DNA of 64,000 bases from contig OZ244031.1 of the NCBI GenBank assembly GCA_965215045.1, forward strand, positions 1,922,001 through 1,986,000, in the 5' to 3' direction. Below the pieces are notes generated by a model. The model saw only the letters and a program-made list of their open reading frames with translations. It did not search any database and was not told the DNA's origin. The stretch is from G965215045 sp965215045. Lineage in GTDB: Bacteria; Pseudomonadota; Gammaproteobacteria; JABABF01. Made by a program: the position numbers and the translations under genes. Every line of letters begins with the position of its first letter. Within the stretch, counting starts at the first letter, position 1. Of this stretch, positions 1 to 9,115 are shown in pieces.

Positions 1-1260
1 TCCCTGCTGGAGAGTCTGGAAGAACAGGGGGCGTTGACCGCCCAGCTCCTGGAACAACAGGTGGAGCAGTTGTATGCCGCCCCCGAGCATCCCGGGGCCC
101 AGGTGCAGCTGATGACCATGCACAAGGCCAAGGGCCTGGAATTTGACACGGTGATCCTGCCCTGCCTGGAACGGGTGACCCGGAGTGCCGACAAGGAATT
201 ATTGTTGGGCGGACAGTACCTGGGAGACGATGGACGGCAGTACCCGTTGATGGCGGTACTGTCCGAGACCGGGGCGGAGGAGGAACCCCTGTACCAGTGG
301 TTGCGCGAGCGCGAAAAACGCAAGGGCCAGCTGGAAAATCAGCGGCTGTTTTACATCGCCTGCACGCGCGCGGCGCGTCGATTGCACTTGCTGGCCGTGA
401 CCCGACTCGAGGATGCCGATGAGGGCGAGGACGCTGCGGCAGAACCGGCCGCCTGGGACGAGCCGGCCCAGGGCAGCATGGCGAGCATTCTCTGGGAGAT
501 GCATCGGCAGGGAGAACTGGAGGATATTACATTCCATGATGCCGCGCTCGCAGAAACCGCCCCGGCAGCCCCTGCATTGCAGCTGCAGCGACTGGCGGCC
601 GACTGGTCCCCGCCGCCGCCACCGCCGTCCCTGCAACACGCCCCGATGGAGCTCGGCGTGCTGCTGGCCCGGGAGGAAGAACAGCGCGAAGAGGAGGAAG
701 TCCGCGGCGTGGGCGAGCCGTACCTGCGTCACACGGGGCTCGTGCTGCACGGTGCACTGGAGAGAATTGCCCAGACGCCTGCGCGCCTGCACGATCTGCA
801 ATGGGCACAGCGCATGCAAGCCGCCTGGCGCGCCGAACTGCGCCAGCTGGGCGTGCCCGCCCGGGAGCTGGACGCCTGCCTGGTGCTGGTCGAAGAGGGA
901 CTGGCAAACGTGCGTGGCGATGAGCTGGGACAGTGGCTGTTGTCTGCCGAGCGCGGGGAGGGCGCAGCCGAACTCGCCTTGCAGTACCTGGACGCAGAGG
1001 GCGTACTGCGCGCAGTGCGGGTGGACCGCTGCTTCGTGGAAAACGGGGAACGCTGGATCGTCGACTACAAGAGCGCGCGTCCGCGGACCGGGCAGAGCCT
1101 GGAGGATTTCCTGGCCGGTGCCCGGAGCCGCTACCAGCAGCAGTTGCAGGACTATGCGCAGCTCTTCCGGCGCATGGAACCCGAACGTACCGTGCGCACC
1201 GCCCTGTATTTTCCGCTGCTGCCCCTGTTACACGAGTTGCAGCAGACGCCGCCGGCGTAG
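1..1260 (+). CDS. UvrD/RecB-type helicase-nuclease, C-terminal part (5' end outside window)
   Basis: The frame is open from base 1, so the start lies upstream. Superfamily 1 helicase motifs are visible: motif V (VQLMTMHKAKGLEFDTVILP, about bases 103-162) and motif VI (QRLFYIACTRAARRLHLL, about 340-393). About 220 residues later there is a RecB-like nuclease signature, RVDRCFVENGERWIVDYKSA, in which the aspartates and the DYK lysine are the expected PD-(D/E)XK metal and catalytic residues. This order, helicase then nuclease, is that of AddA/RecB-type recombination enzymes that process double-strand breaks. An AddB-like partner would be expected upstream but is outside the window. The call to this family is secure; AddA versus another exonuclease V-like subunit cannot be decided from the fragment. 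Confidence 0.85.
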   Translation, partial: SLLESLEEQGALTAQLLEQQVEQLYAAPEHPGAQVQLMTMHKAKGLEFDTVILPCLERVTRSADKELLLGGQYLGDDGRQYPLMAVLSETGAEEEPLYQWLREREKRKGQLENQRLFYIACTRAARRLHLLAVTRLEDADEGEDAAAEPAAWDEPAQGSMASILWEMHRQGELEDITFHDAALAETAPAAPALQLQRLAADWSPPPPPPSLQHAPMELGVLLAREEEQREEEEVRGVGEPYLRHTGLVLHGALERIAQTPARLHDLQWAQRMQAAWRAELRQLGVPARELDACLVLVEEGLANVRGDELGQWLLSAERGEGAAELALQYLDAEGVLRAVRVDRCFVENGERWIVDYKSARPRTGQSLEDFLAGARSRYQQQLQDYAQLFRRMEPERTVRTALYFPLLPLLHELQQTPPA

Positions 1261-1286
1261 CGGTCTTGCGCAAGCCCTGCGCCCCG

Positions 1287-1440
1287 CCTTGTTTTGCATC
1301 TGTCCTGCACCTGCTTTCGCCTTGTTTTGCACTTGCTCTGCGCTTGCTCCCCGGCCTGTCTTATACCTGCCCTGCGCCCCCGCCCCCACCTTGTTTTGCA
1401 CCTGCCCTGCGCATCACCTCCCGCCCCGTTTTGCACCGGG
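1287..1440. repeat. Degenerate tandem repeat, about 34 bp x 5
   Basis: Between the helicase stop and the next gene, a C/T-rich unit recurs. The phrase CCTTGTTTTGCAC or a close variant begins near 1287, 1320, 1355, 1389 and 1425, and copies are linked by CCTGCCCTGCGC-like text. Spacing is 33-36 bp. No reading frame or recognised RNA is seen in it. Confidence 0.7.
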
Positions 1441-1481
1441 GCATATAATCCGGGCAGCCAGCATACTGCGGGGGAGGCCCG

Positions 1482-2498
1482 ATGCCTGACATCAAGATAG
1501 ACGCTTTTCTCGATCCCGCCGACCCCAGGGGGGCGGGTGCCCGCGCGCGCGAACTGGAAGCGATGGGCTGCGATGGCATCTGCACCTTCGAAGGGCCGCA
1601 CGATCCTTTCCTGCCCCTGGTGCTGGCTGCAGAACATACCGACAAGCCCGCACTCTATCCGGCAATTGCGGTCGCCTTCGCCCGCAACCCCATGAGCCTG
1701 GCGAACCTGGGCTACGACATGCAGATGCTCGCCGGCGGCCGCTTCCTGCTGGGCCTGGGTTCACAGATCCGCCCGCATATCGAGAAACGTTACAGCATGC
1801 GCTGGGGCGACCCGGTGCCGCAGATGCGCGAACTGGTGCAGGCGGTACGCGCGATCTGGCACTGCTGGGAAACCGATGGCCAACTGGATTTTCGCGGCGA
1901 GTACTACACCCACACACTGATGACCCCGTTTTTCAATCCCGGCCCCCATCCGCATGGCCCGCCGAAGATCCTGTTGGCCGGGGTCGGCCCGGCGATGACG
2001 CAGATGGCGGGCGAAGAGGGAGACGGTTTCCTGGTGCATCCGCTGAACAGCCCGCTGAGCCTGCAGGAACTGACCTTGCCGACCCTGGCCCGGGGCTTGA
2101 AAGCCCGGGATCTTGCACCCGGGGAATTCCAGATCATCTGCCAGTTGATTGTAGCGACCGGCTACACCGCCGAGGAAATCCGGGAGTCCCGTGCCATGGC
2201 GCGCATGCAGCTCGCCTTCTATGGTTCCACACCCTCCTACCGTCCGATCCTCGACTGCCACGGCTGGGGAGAGCTGCAGCCGCGTCTGAACGCACTGTCC
2301 AAGGCGGGCAAGTGGAAGGAGATGGACGCCCTGGTCAGCGAGGAGATGCTGGATACCATCGTCATCAGTGGAACGCCGCAAGAGGCGGCGGCAATCCTGC
2401 GCGAGCAGTACCTGCCGCTGACCCCGCACATCGCCCCCTCGCTCTACGGCGGTGGCGACCGGGCACTGCGGGAATTGCTGCAGTTGCTCAAGGAGTGA
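1482..2498 (+). CDS. LLM-class flavin-dependent oxidoreductase (luciferase-like)
   Basis: 338 aa with the full-length fold of the bacterial luciferase-like monooxygenase family. The N-terminal strand (MPDIKIDAFLDP), the AARTKR-equivalent region after residue 50 and the motif MLAGGRFLLGLGSQIRPH are typical, as is the later LLAGVGPAMTQMAGEEGDGF phosphate-binding region. The ATG is preceded by a strong GGGGGAGG ribosome site. Members use FMN or F420 for oxidation or hydride transfer on diverse small molecules, and the substrate cannot be read from sequence. It resembles the probable F420-type subfamily first described in mycobacteria, but no F420 biosynthesis gene is in this window. The gene stands alone on this strand and converges with the minus-strand operon that follows. 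Confidence 0.88.
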   Translation: MPDIKIDAFLDPADPRGAGARARELEAMGCDGICTFEGPHDPFLPLVLAAEHTDKPALYPAIAVAFARNPMSLANLGYDMQMLAGGRFLLGLGSQIRPHIEKRYSMRWGDPVPQMRELVQAVRAIWHCWETDGQLDFRGEYYTHTLMTPFFNPGPHPHGPPKILLAGVGPAMTQMAGEEGDGFLVHPLNSPLSLQELTLPTLARGLKARDLAPGEFQIICQLIVATGYTAEEIRESRAMARMQLAFYGSTPSYRPILDCHGWGELQPRLNALSKAGKWKEMDALVSEEMLDTIVISGTPQEAAAILREQYLPLTPHIAPSLYGGGDRALRELLQLLKE

Positions 2499-2512
2499 AA
2501 CCGGGAGCGGGC

Positions 2513-2590
2513 ACGTTTCGGCCCCGGCATCCCCTGGAACGTTCCGGCCCCGGTATCCCCTGGAAGGCTGTCGGCTTCCGCCCCGGTGTC
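2513..2590. repeat. Tandem repeat, 26-bp unit, between convergent genes
   Basis: Two clear 26-bp copies start at 2513 and 2539 (ACGTTTCGGCCCCGGCATCC type), followed by a decayed third copy to about 2590. The array sits just after the stop of the oxidoreductase and before the stop of the convergent phosphatase gene. Confidence 0.7.
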
Positions 2591-2646
2591 TCAATGCGCG
2601 GGCGCAGGCCCGTTGGGGTCCGGGAGCGGCGAGGACGCGCCGGGTC

Positions 2647-3144
2647 TCAGTTGCTCGGGTGCAGACTGTGCTGCTGACAAATATGCTGGAATAAACCCGT
2701 GCAGGCGTTTTCCAGGCATTCGACCATGTTGTGGAATGCCTGCTCGTTGCGGTAATAGGGATCCGGAATCTGTTTTCCCCTGCTGTAGGGATTGTATTCC
2801 TGCAGCAACTGGACCTCTCCCGGGTAATCGGGCCCTGCCCAGGAGCGCGCGCTGGTCAGGGTGGCCCAGTCCATCGCCATGATATGCGTGCTGTAGAGAA
2901 AATCATCTTCGCAGATCTGCCGCGCCACGTGTTCAGCCAACAGGTAGGCGCGGTCTCCCATTGCCTGTACCGCACGGGGGTCTGCGGGCTTGCCATTGTT
3001 GAAAGCGGCGGTGCCGCAGGAGTCGGCGGTGATCTCCTCGACCAGGCCCGCGTTGTACGCCAATTGCTCAAAGATAACCTGGGCACAGGGCGAGCGGCAG
3101 ATGTTGCCGAGGCAGACGAAAAGTACGTGAGGTGATTGGTTCAC
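2647..3144 (-). CDS. Low-molecular-weight protein tyrosine phosphatase
   Basis: 165 aa. The N-terminal active-site loop CLGNICRS (Cys11 to Arg17, the C-x5-R signature) follows the HVLFVC strand, and the C-terminal general-acid loop is DPYY, both diagnostic of the LMW-PTP family. The length is normal. The start is GTG at 3144, overlapping the TGA of the upstream carboxyltransferase gene by four bases and preceded by AGGAA; a longer frame upstream would lie inside that gene. The overlap suggests coupled translation at the end of the SDR, ligase, carboxyltransferase operon. Family members dephosphorylate protein tyrosine or, when arsenate-reductase-like, other substrates; the target here is unknown. 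Confidence 0.9.
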   Translation of the reverse strand: MNQSPHVLFVCLGNICRSPCAQVIFEQLAYNAGLVEEITADSCGTAAFNNGKPADPRAVQAMGDRAYLLAEHVARQICEDDFLYSTHIMAMDWATLTSARSWAGPDYPGEVQLLQEYNPYSRGKQIPDPYYRNEQAFHNMVECLENACTGLFQHICQQHSLHPSN

Positions 3145-4679
3145 GGTCGTATTCCTGTGTGTTGAGAAGGAGAGGCGGGGACTGCGCGCCGGCGGAACCG
3201 GCGCATCCCCTGCAACAGGCTGTTGCGCAACTGGCGCGGGTCGATCACCTGGTCGTAGGCCAGCGTGTCGCCCGCGGTCCACGCGCTGTTGTTCTGGGCA
3301 TCATCCATCGCCTGGCGTCCCGATGCATCGAGACCGGCGGCGTCGCTGCCGCCCTGGGCCGGCATGGCCCCCAGGTGGATCGCCGGAAAGGCGACGCTCA
3401 GGGTCTGGTTGTCGAAGGGGTTCATCGCCATCAGCGAACTGCCGAAGCCGAAAGCCTTGCGCAGTGTCGCATGCAGCTTCGGGGTGCGCAGCCGGCACTG
3501 GGCCGCGTACATGCGTGCGGCCGCCCGCAGCGTGCCCTCGCGCTCGGCGCGCCCGCCGGTCATGACCCCGGGGTTGTCGGCGAGGAATAGCACCGGCAGA
3601 TGATAGGCCTCGCACAGTTCCAGGAAGTGAGAGGCCTTGTCCGCTGCCTGCCAGGTGATGGCACCGGCTTGCTGGGTCGGCTGGTTGGCGACAATGCCGA
3701 CGGAGGCCCCGCCGAAGCGCGCCAGGCCGCAGAGGATGGCTGTGCCGTAGTCGGGCTGGAGCTCCAGCCACTGTTCGGGCGAGTCGATCAACAGGTGGAT
3801 GACCCGCCGCATATCGTAGGGTTGCTGCGGGTTGGCCGGGATGATGTCGAGGATTTCCGGCAGCTCCCGCTCGCCCTGTTCCTGCGTGAACGGCAGGTCC
3901 GGCGGGTACTCCCAGGCATTGGAGGGCAGGAAAGACAGGTAATGTGCGGTCATCGCACAGGCGTGTTCCGCATCCCGGGCGAGATTGTGCCCGACGCCGC
4001 TGGTGCCGGTGTGCATTGCCGCCCCGCCCAGTTCCTCTTTGTCCAGTTGCTCACCGGTGGCGGCGTAGACCAGGGGTGGGCCGGCGGAAAACATCGCACC
4101 ACCCTCGACCATGACCACGAAGTCCATGAGCAGGCCGGTGATCGCCCCGTGCCCGGCCGAGGCACCGTAGACCACCGCCACCGTGGGCACGAGGCCGGAA
4201 AGCCTGGCCAGGATCTGCATGTCGTTGGGTGCGTGGGCGCGACGCTCCAGGGTATTGCTCATGCGCTCACCGGCACCATCCAACAGCATGATGTACGGCA
4301 CCCGCTCCCGGTAGGCCATCTCCGCCAGGCGCAGTTTCTTGGCGTTGGTGCCCGGTCCGATGGAACCGCCCATGACCGTGAAGTCTTCGGCACCGACCAC
4401 CACCGCGCGCCCGTTGATCGTGGCGAAGCCGCCGACCAGGGCGTCGGCGGGGGCGGTTTTCTCGCCGTGGTAACTGAAGCCGCCGGCCAGGGTTCCGATC
4501 TCCTGGAAGCTGCCTGCATCGCACAGCAGTTCGATGATTTCCCGGGCGTTGCACAGTCCCTGTTCGGTGCGCCGGCGCAGTTTTTCCTCGCCGCCCATCG
4601 AGCGTCCGTACGCAATCCGGCGTTCGTATTCCTCGAGTATGTCCCGCCAGTTCTCGGGGACCCGGTTTTGCTCATCCAT
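3141..4679 (-). CDS. Biotin-dependent acyl-CoA carboxylase, carboxyltransferase subunit
   Basis: 512 aa, the usual length for the beta (carboxyltransferase) subunit of propionyl-, methylcrotonyl- or acetyl-CoA carboxylases. Visible signatures are the N-terminal GRSMGGEEKLRRRTEQG region, the crotonase-like oxyanion-hole segments YGASAGHGAITG and GGAMFSAGPPLVYAATGE, and the C-terminal LFLADNPGVMTGGRAERE stretch. It would transfer CO2 from carboxybiotin to an acyl-CoA. Its ATG overlaps the ligase stop by 8 bp and its TGA overlaps the phosphatase start, so it is the middle gene of a coupled operon. No biotin carboxylase or biotin carrier subunit lies nearby, so its partner must be encoded elsewhere. 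Substrate specificity cannot be assigned. Confidence 0.88.
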   Translation of the reverse strand: MDEQNRVPENWRDILEEYERRIAYGRSMGGEEKLRRRTEQGLCNAREIIELLCDAGSFQEIGTLAGGFSYHGEKTAPADALVGGFATINGRAVVVGAEDFTVMGGSIGPGTNAKKLRLAEMAYRERVPYIMLLDGAGERMSNTLERRAHAPNDMQILARLSGLVPTVAVVYGASAGHGAITGLLMDFVVMVEGGAMFSAGPPLVYAATGEQLDKEELGGAAMHTGTSGVGHNLARDAEHACAMTAHYLSFLPSNAWEYPPDLPFTQEQGERELPEILDIIPANPQQPYDMRRVIHLLIDSPEQWLELQPDYGTAILCGLARFGGASVGIVANQPTQQAGAITWQAADKASHFLELCEAYHLPVLFLADNPGVMTGGRAEREGTLRAAARMYAAQCRLRTPKLHATLRKAFGFGSSLMAMNPFDNQTLSVAFPAIHLGAMPAQGGSDAAGLDASGRQAMDDAQNNSAWTAGDTLAYDQVIDPRQLRNSLLQGMRRFRRRAVPASPSQHTGIRP

Positions 4680-6390
4680 TTCTCATCTCCTTCCAGGCCT
4701 CGAGTTCGCGCAGTTCTTTTTTCAGTACCTTGCCGGTGGCGTTGCGGGGCAGGGGTTCGGCGCGCAGGATCAAGTGTTCCGGTGTCTTGAAATGCGCCAC
4801 CTGCGTGCGCACGAAATCCTTGACTTCCCGCTCTTCCGGAGAGCGTCCGTCCCGCAGCACGGCCACCGCCGCCACTTCTTCACCGAGCACGGGATGGGGC
4901 AGGCCCAGCACGGCGGCTTCGACGATGTCGGGATGGCGACCCAGGGCGTCTTCCACCTCCTGGCTGCTGATGTTCTCCCCGGCGCGAATCACCATGTCCT
5001 TGATGCGATCGACCACGTACAGGTAGCCATCCTCATCGAGGTAGCCGATATCGCCGGTGCGGAACCAGCCGTCGATAAAGGTTTCCCGGGTCTCCTGCTC
5101 AAGACCCCAGTAGCCCTCCGCCACGGGCAGGCCGTAGACACGGATTTCACCGGCCTCGCCCACGGGCAATTCCCCGCCGTGTTCGTCGCAGATTTTTACT
5201 TCCATGATGCCCGCCGGCAGGCCCGCGGAGCTAGGGCGGGCGCGAAACATGTGCCCGTTCATCGAGTGGGCGGAGGAGTTGGTCTCGGTCGAGCCGTAAC
5301 CGCAACCGGGCATGCGCTGCGGTGCCTGCTTTTCGATCTGCTCGGCCAGGCCGGCGGGGAAGGCCGAGCCGCCGCCGCCGATGGAAAACAGGCTGCTGGT
5401 GTCGGTGCGCTCGAAGTCGGGATGAGTCAGCAGTTGCATGAGCATGGCGGGTGCCAGGCTCAGAATGCCGATCTTTTCCTGCTCTATGTATTCCAGGGTG
5501 CGCTCCACATCCCATTTGTACATCATCACCATGCGGCGTCCGCTGCGCACGTTGAGCAGGAACCCTGCATGACAACCGCTGATATGGAACAGGGGCACGG
5601 CGAGCAGGGCGGAATAGATGTCCCCGTCTTTCATGACTTGGGCCAGGATGTCGCCGTTGCAGATGCCCATCGCCAGGCCCACGCACTCGAAGTTGTAAAT
5701 CGCCTGGCAGATCTGCCGTTGCAGGGAAAGCACTCCCTTGGGCCGGCCCGTGGTGCCCGAGGTATACATGAGCAGGGCCGGCAGGTCCTCGCGCAGTTCC
5801 GGGGTGCGGGCGGATTTCCCCATGCCGGGGGCGATGAATTCCTCCCAGGAGAGAGCACCCGGTGGCAGTTCCGAGTCGGGGCGCGCGACGATGGCAGGCA
5901 CGCCGCTTTTCTCCAACTGCGGGCGCAGCAGTTCAAAGCGAGCCTGGTCACAGAACACCACCCGGGCACCGGAGTCCTGCAACACGTAGCCGAGTTCATC
6001 GGCACTGCCCCAACTGTTTGCCGGTGCGGGCACGGCACCGGTGAAAGCGATGGCGGTGAAGGCGGCCATCCATTCGGGATAATTGCGCATGGCGATGGCG
6101 ACCCGCTGCCCGGGCCCCAGGTTCCAGCGTTCCTGCAGCTGGGAAGCCGCGGCATCGGCGCGCGCAAAGAAATCGTCAAAACTCCAGCGCTCCCCCTCGT
6201 AGAGCAGGAATTCCTTGTCGCCGTGCACACGTCCGGCGGCCAGCAACCGGGCCAGGTCCTGCGGCGCATTGGGATAGTAGCGGTAGCACCGGCCGTCGAG
6301 CTCCCGTTCCCGGATTTCAAACGGTTCCCCGGCGGCGGTTAGCTGTTCGACAATCTCGAAAAAGGCCTGGTGCGGTTGTTTTTTGCTCAT
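4672..6390 (-). CDS. AMP-dependent acyl-CoA synthetase/ligase
   Basis: 572 aa. ANL-superfamily adenylating enzyme with the P-loop-like motif LMYTSGTTGRPKGV, the acyl-adenylate motif YGSTETNS, the hinge region GWFRTGDIGYLDEDGY followed by VVDRIKDMVI, and the catalytic lysine in PRNATGKVLKKEL near the C terminus. It activates a carboxylic acid with ATP to the acyl-AMP and then to the CoA thioester. The start is ATG at 6390, with GAGAG upstream and only 7 bp after the SDR stop; the longer open frame has no better start. Together with the SDR and carboxyltransferase it suggests an operon that activates and carboxylates an organic acid. The acid itself is unknown. Confidence 0.92.
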   Translation of the reverse strand: MSKKQPHQAFFEIVEQLTAAGEPFEIRERELDGRCYRYYPNAPQDLARLLAAGRVHGDKEFLLYEGERWSFDDFFARADAAASQLQERWNLGPGQRVAIAMRNYPEWMAAFTAIAFTGAVPAPANSWGSADELGYVLQDSGARVVFCDQARFELLRPQLEKSGVPAIVARPDSELPPGALSWEEFIAPGMGKSARTPELREDLPALLMYTSGTTGRPKGVLSLQRQICQAIYNFECVGLAMGICNGDILAQVMKDGDIYSALLAVPLFHISGCHAGFLLNVRSGRRMVMMYKWDVERTLEYIEQEKIGILSLAPAMLMQLLTHPDFERTDTSSLFSIGGGGSAFPAGLAEQIEKQAPQRMPGCGYGSTETNSSAHSMNGHMFRARPSSAGLPAGIMEVKICDEHGGELPVGEAGEIRVYGLPVAEGYWGLEQETRETFIDGWFRTGDIGYLDEDGYLYVVDRIKDMVIRAGENISSQEVEDALGRHPDIVEAAVLGLPHPVLGEEVAAVAVLRDGRSPEEREVKDFVRTQVAHFKTPEHLILRAEPLPRNATGKVLKKELRELEAWKEMRNG

Positions 6391-6397
6391 GATGCTC

Positions 6398-7198
6398 TCA
6401 ACTCGTTGGCGACTTGGAAGATGCCGCGGCGTCCAGGAAAGCCGGCTTTTCACCGCCGCCGTGCACCAGCAGCGCGGCACCGCTGATATAAGAGGCCAGC
6501 GGTGACGCCAGGAACAGGCAGCAGTTGCCAATATCCTGCGGCAGGCCCATGCGTTGCAGCGGGATGGTGGCGGCCACCGCGTTCACCCCCTGTTCGTCTC
6601 CGTAATGCAGCTGCGCGTTCTCCGTGTGAATCAACCCCGAGATAATCGCATTGACCCGCACCCTGGGTGCCCACTCCACGGCCAGGGACGTGCAGAGATT
6701 GACCAGCCCGGCCTTGGCTGCCCCGTAGGCGGCCGTGCCGGGGGAGGGGCGCACCGCGCTGACGCTGGCAATGTTGATGATGCTGCCGCCGCCGTCTTGT
6801 TTTTGCATGATGCGGTTGGCGTACTGGGCACAGAGCAGCGGGGCCAGCAGGTTGAGACGCAGGATCTTCTCCGAGAAGCGCGGCGAGGCTTCATCGGCCA
6901 TGCTCATCGGGCTGCCGCCGGCGTTGTTGACCAGCACGTCCAGGCTGCCGAAATGTGCGGCGGCGAAGTTGATGCAGGTCTCGGCCTGCTCCGGCTCCCG
7001 CACATCGGCGGCATGAAACATCGCACTGCGCCCGTCGACCGCGGGCAGGCTCTCCGGGGAGTTGCGCCCGCAGATCAGCACTTGGGCACCGGCGCCCAGG
7101 AACCGTTCGCTGATACCGCGCCCCACGCCTCGCCCGCCACCGGTGACCAGCACGGTTTTGCCTGAGAAATCCAGGGGCGCCTCTTGTTCGACACTCAT
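6398..7198 (-). CDS. Short-chain dehydrogenase/reductase
   Basis: About 266 aa. Classical SDR with the nucleotide-binding motif TGGGRGVGRGI, the NNAG motif (VLVNNAGGSP), the catalytic serine in IINIASVSAV and the Y-x3-K pair in AAYGAAKAGL. These enzymes reduce or oxidise alcohols and ketones with NAD(P)H. I prefer the ATG at 7198 because the family core begins about 20 residues later; an upstream ATG at 7228 is possible. It is the first gene of the minus-strand operon, followed 7 bp later by the acyl-CoA ligase. Substrate unknown. Confidence 0.85.
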   Translation of the reverse strand: MSVEQEAPLDFSGKTVLVTGGGRGVGRGISERFLGAGAQVLICGRNSPESLPAVDGRSAMFHAADVREPEQAETCINFAAAHFGSLDVLVNNAGGSPMSMADEASPRFSEKILRLNLLAPLLCAQYANRIMQKQDGGGSIINIASVSAVRPSPGTAAYGAAKAGLVNLCTSLAVEWAPRVRVNAIISGLIHTENAQLHYGDEQGVNAVAATIPLQRMGLPQDIGNCCLFLASPLASYISGAALLVHGGGEKPAFLDAAASSKSPTS

Positions 7199-7328
7199 TG
7201 GTTGATGTGCACTCCAAGCCATCTCCATTCCCCGTATTATGGCAGATTGGCGCGCGGCTTTGCAGACTGCCCCCACCATACCTGCCTCCCGCCCCCGGTA
7301 TCTTCTCCATAGATTGGCTGCCCCCTAT

Positions 7329-7336
7329 GCTATACT
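7329..7336 (+). promoter_or_regulatory. Possible extended -10 promoter element of the ImmA/DUF4411 module
   Basis: TGCTATACT reads as an extended -10 box (TG-N-TATACT) about 120 bases ahead of the ImmA-like gene. No convincing -35 box is present at 17 bp, which extended -10 promoters can tolerate. Sequence match only. Confidence 0.35.
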
Positions 7337-7454
7337 GCGTCAGGCCTAAGCGAAAGCTGGGCTGGCGCAGAGAGGAACCCTGCGGCTTGGAGCACAGTAC
7401 TGCCGAGGCAAGCCACCGTCAAGGTGCTTGGCCCAATATACTGAATACCTGACC

Positions 7455-8606
7455 ATGCCTAAGCTTAACCCAGACATCCTGGTTTGGGCACGCGAGACTG
7501 CCGCCCTGAGCCTTGCGGATGCCACCAGGAAGATCGGGCTCACAGACCAACGACGGCTGTCCGACTTGGAGCAGGGCAAGAAGGAGCCCTCTTTTTCCCT
7601 GCTGCTCAGGATGGCCAAGCAGTATCGCCGCCCGTTGCTTACTTTCTACTTGGAGCAGCCGCCTCAGCAAGGTGAATATGGCGTGGATTTTCGTACACTG
7701 CCGAAAAAAAAATCTGATCCTAAAACGCAGGCACTGGTGAAGGCATTGATCCGCAACGTGGTATCCCGTCAGCAGATGACCCGGGCCACGTTAGAGGCAG
7801 AAGACGAAGCCAAGAAAGTAGCGTTCATAGGTTCCCTGCATACCGATGGCTCCATCCAGGGGGCAGTGGCAAAGATAAACAAAGTGCTTGGGCTGCATGT
7901 TGCCAATTACCGCAGAGAAAAGACGGCGGAAGAAGCATTCCGTCTGCTCCGTTCGCGGCTCGAGGAGGCCGGAGTGTTTGTCCTGCTCAAAAAGAACCTG
8001 GGCAGCCATCATACAAATATCAGTGTGGAGGCGTTCCGCGGCTTCGCGCTCGCGGAACCCATCGCCCCTTTCATAGTCATCAATCCTGACGATTCCGTGC
8101 CCGCGAGATCATTCACACTTCTGCACGAGTTGACGCACTTGCTGTTGGGAGAAACCGGGATCAGCGGGGCTGCTGTCTCCTCGCCGCAAGTCAATACAGA
8201 AAAGTTCTGCAACCAAGTTGCCTCGGCATGGTTGTTGCCTGCCAGTGATCTGGACACGCTTGATCTTGGTGAAAATAAAAAAGAAAACATCAGAAAATTT
8301 GCTCGTAAGCATCACCTGAGTTGTACCATGGTCTCATACCGTCTCTGGGTAACAAACAAGATCAACAGGCAGGTTTTCAATCGCCTCAAGGATGAATTCT
8401 TTAAAGATTGGAAACAATCTAAGAATGCCCGTCCATCAAGCGGTGGCCCAAGCTACTATGTAATGCACAAATCCTCGTGCGGCCCGGCCCTGTGCAAGCT
8501 CGTCAGACGCATGATGGATGCTAAAGCTCTTTCCGTGACAAAGGCAGCCAGGATCCTGGATATCAAGCCAGCACATGTATACGGAATACTTGGAGACGCG
8601 CGGTAG
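7455..8606 (+). CDS. XRE-type helix-turn-helix plus ImmA/IrrE metallopeptidase (probable antitoxin/regulator)
   Basis: 383 aa. An N-terminal helix-turn-helix region (about residues 10-60, containing RKIGLTDQRRLSDLEQGKKE) is followed by an ImmA/IrrE-type peptidase domain with the zinc motif HELTH at residues 224-228, preceded by FIVIN and followed by the typical FCNQVASAWLLP segment. Such fusions act as DNA-binding regulators, and several are partners of PIN-domain toxins. The stop codon is 11 bp upstream of the DUF4411 gene, implying one transcript. The ATG at 7455 puts the family core at the N terminus; a TTG 27 bp upstream is less likely. The codon and base use is visibly AT-richer than the neighbours, which points to horizontal acquisition. 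Confidence 0.88.
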   Translation: MPKLNPDILVWARETAALSLADATRKIGLTDQRRLSDLEQGKKEPSFSLLLRMAKQYRRPLLTFYLEQPPQQGEYGVDFRTLPKKKSDPKTQALVKALIRNVVSRQQMTRATLEAEDEAKKVAFIGSLHTDGSIQGAVAKINKVLGLHVANYRREKTAEEAFRLLRSRLEEAGVFVLLKKNLGSHHTNISVEAFRGFALAEPIAPFIVINPDDSVPARSFTLLHELTHLLLGETGISGAAVSSPQVNTEKFCNQVASAWLLPASDLDTLDLGENKKENIRKFARKHHLSCTMVSYRLWVTNKINRQVFNRLKDEFFKDWKQSKNARPSSGGPSYYVMHKSSCGPALCKLVRRMMDAKALSVTKAARILDIKPAHVYGILGDAR

Positions 8607-8617
8607 GATATCCGCTT

Positions 8618-9115
8618 GTGCTTTACCTGCTTGACGCAAACGTTCTCATTGATGCGCACAACCTCCACTATCCGCTAGACCGGGTTCCTGAATTCTGGGA
8701 ATGGCTATTTGCTCACGCCCGTAAAGAGAAAGTAAAAATTCCGAAAACCGTGTACGAGGAAGTGCTTCAGGGTAACAACGATGATCTCACAGAGTGGCTG
8801 ACACAAAACAAGGAAACATTTCTACTCAAGGAAGAGCCTGATACAGACAGGGTTAGCAGGGTGCTGAAAGAAGGATACGATTTGAATGCACCCAGTGAAA
8901 TTGATATTGAAGCAATTGGCAATGATTATTTTCTCATCGCCCTTGCACTCACCACTTCCGGGCAACGCTGTGTTGTTACTAACGAGGCATCGAAGCCTGG
9001 TAAGCAAGGTGCGAATCGCCATATCCCTGACGTGTGCAAAATACTCAAGGTAGCCTGTATCAATACGCCTAAATTCATAAAGGCCCTTGATTTCAAAACA
9101 AGCCAGTACCGCTAA
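8618..9115 (+). CDS. DUF4411 / PIN-like probable toxin ribonuclease
   Basis: 165 aa. It begins with LYLLDANVLIDAHNLHYPLD, the N-terminal PIN-like signature of the DUF4411 family in which the first aspartate of DAN is a metal ligand. Further acidic residues (YEEVLQG, EIDIEAIGNDYFLIALAL, CVVTNEAS) match the PIN layout. The start is GTG at 8618 with AGGA nine bases upstream, right behind the XRE-ImmA gene. The pairing of ImmA/IrrE-type proteins with DUF4411 proteins is known and interpreted as toxin-antitoxin; toxicity here is inference. It is relatively AT-rich like its partner. Confidence 0.85.
   Translation: MLYLLDANVLIDAHNLHYPLDRVPEFWEWLFAHARKEKVKIPKTVYEEVLQGNNDDLTEWLTQNKETFLLKEEPDTDRVSRVLKEGYDLNAPSEIDIEAIGNDYFLIALALTTSGQRCVVTNEASKPGKQGANRHIPDVCKILKVACINTPKFIKALDFKTSQYR

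Noticed and set aside
199..819. Overlapping minus-strand and alternate-frame frames inside the helicase gene and other GC-rich genes
   Set aside because: High GC makes long alternate frames common; none show a recognisable fold or ribosome site.
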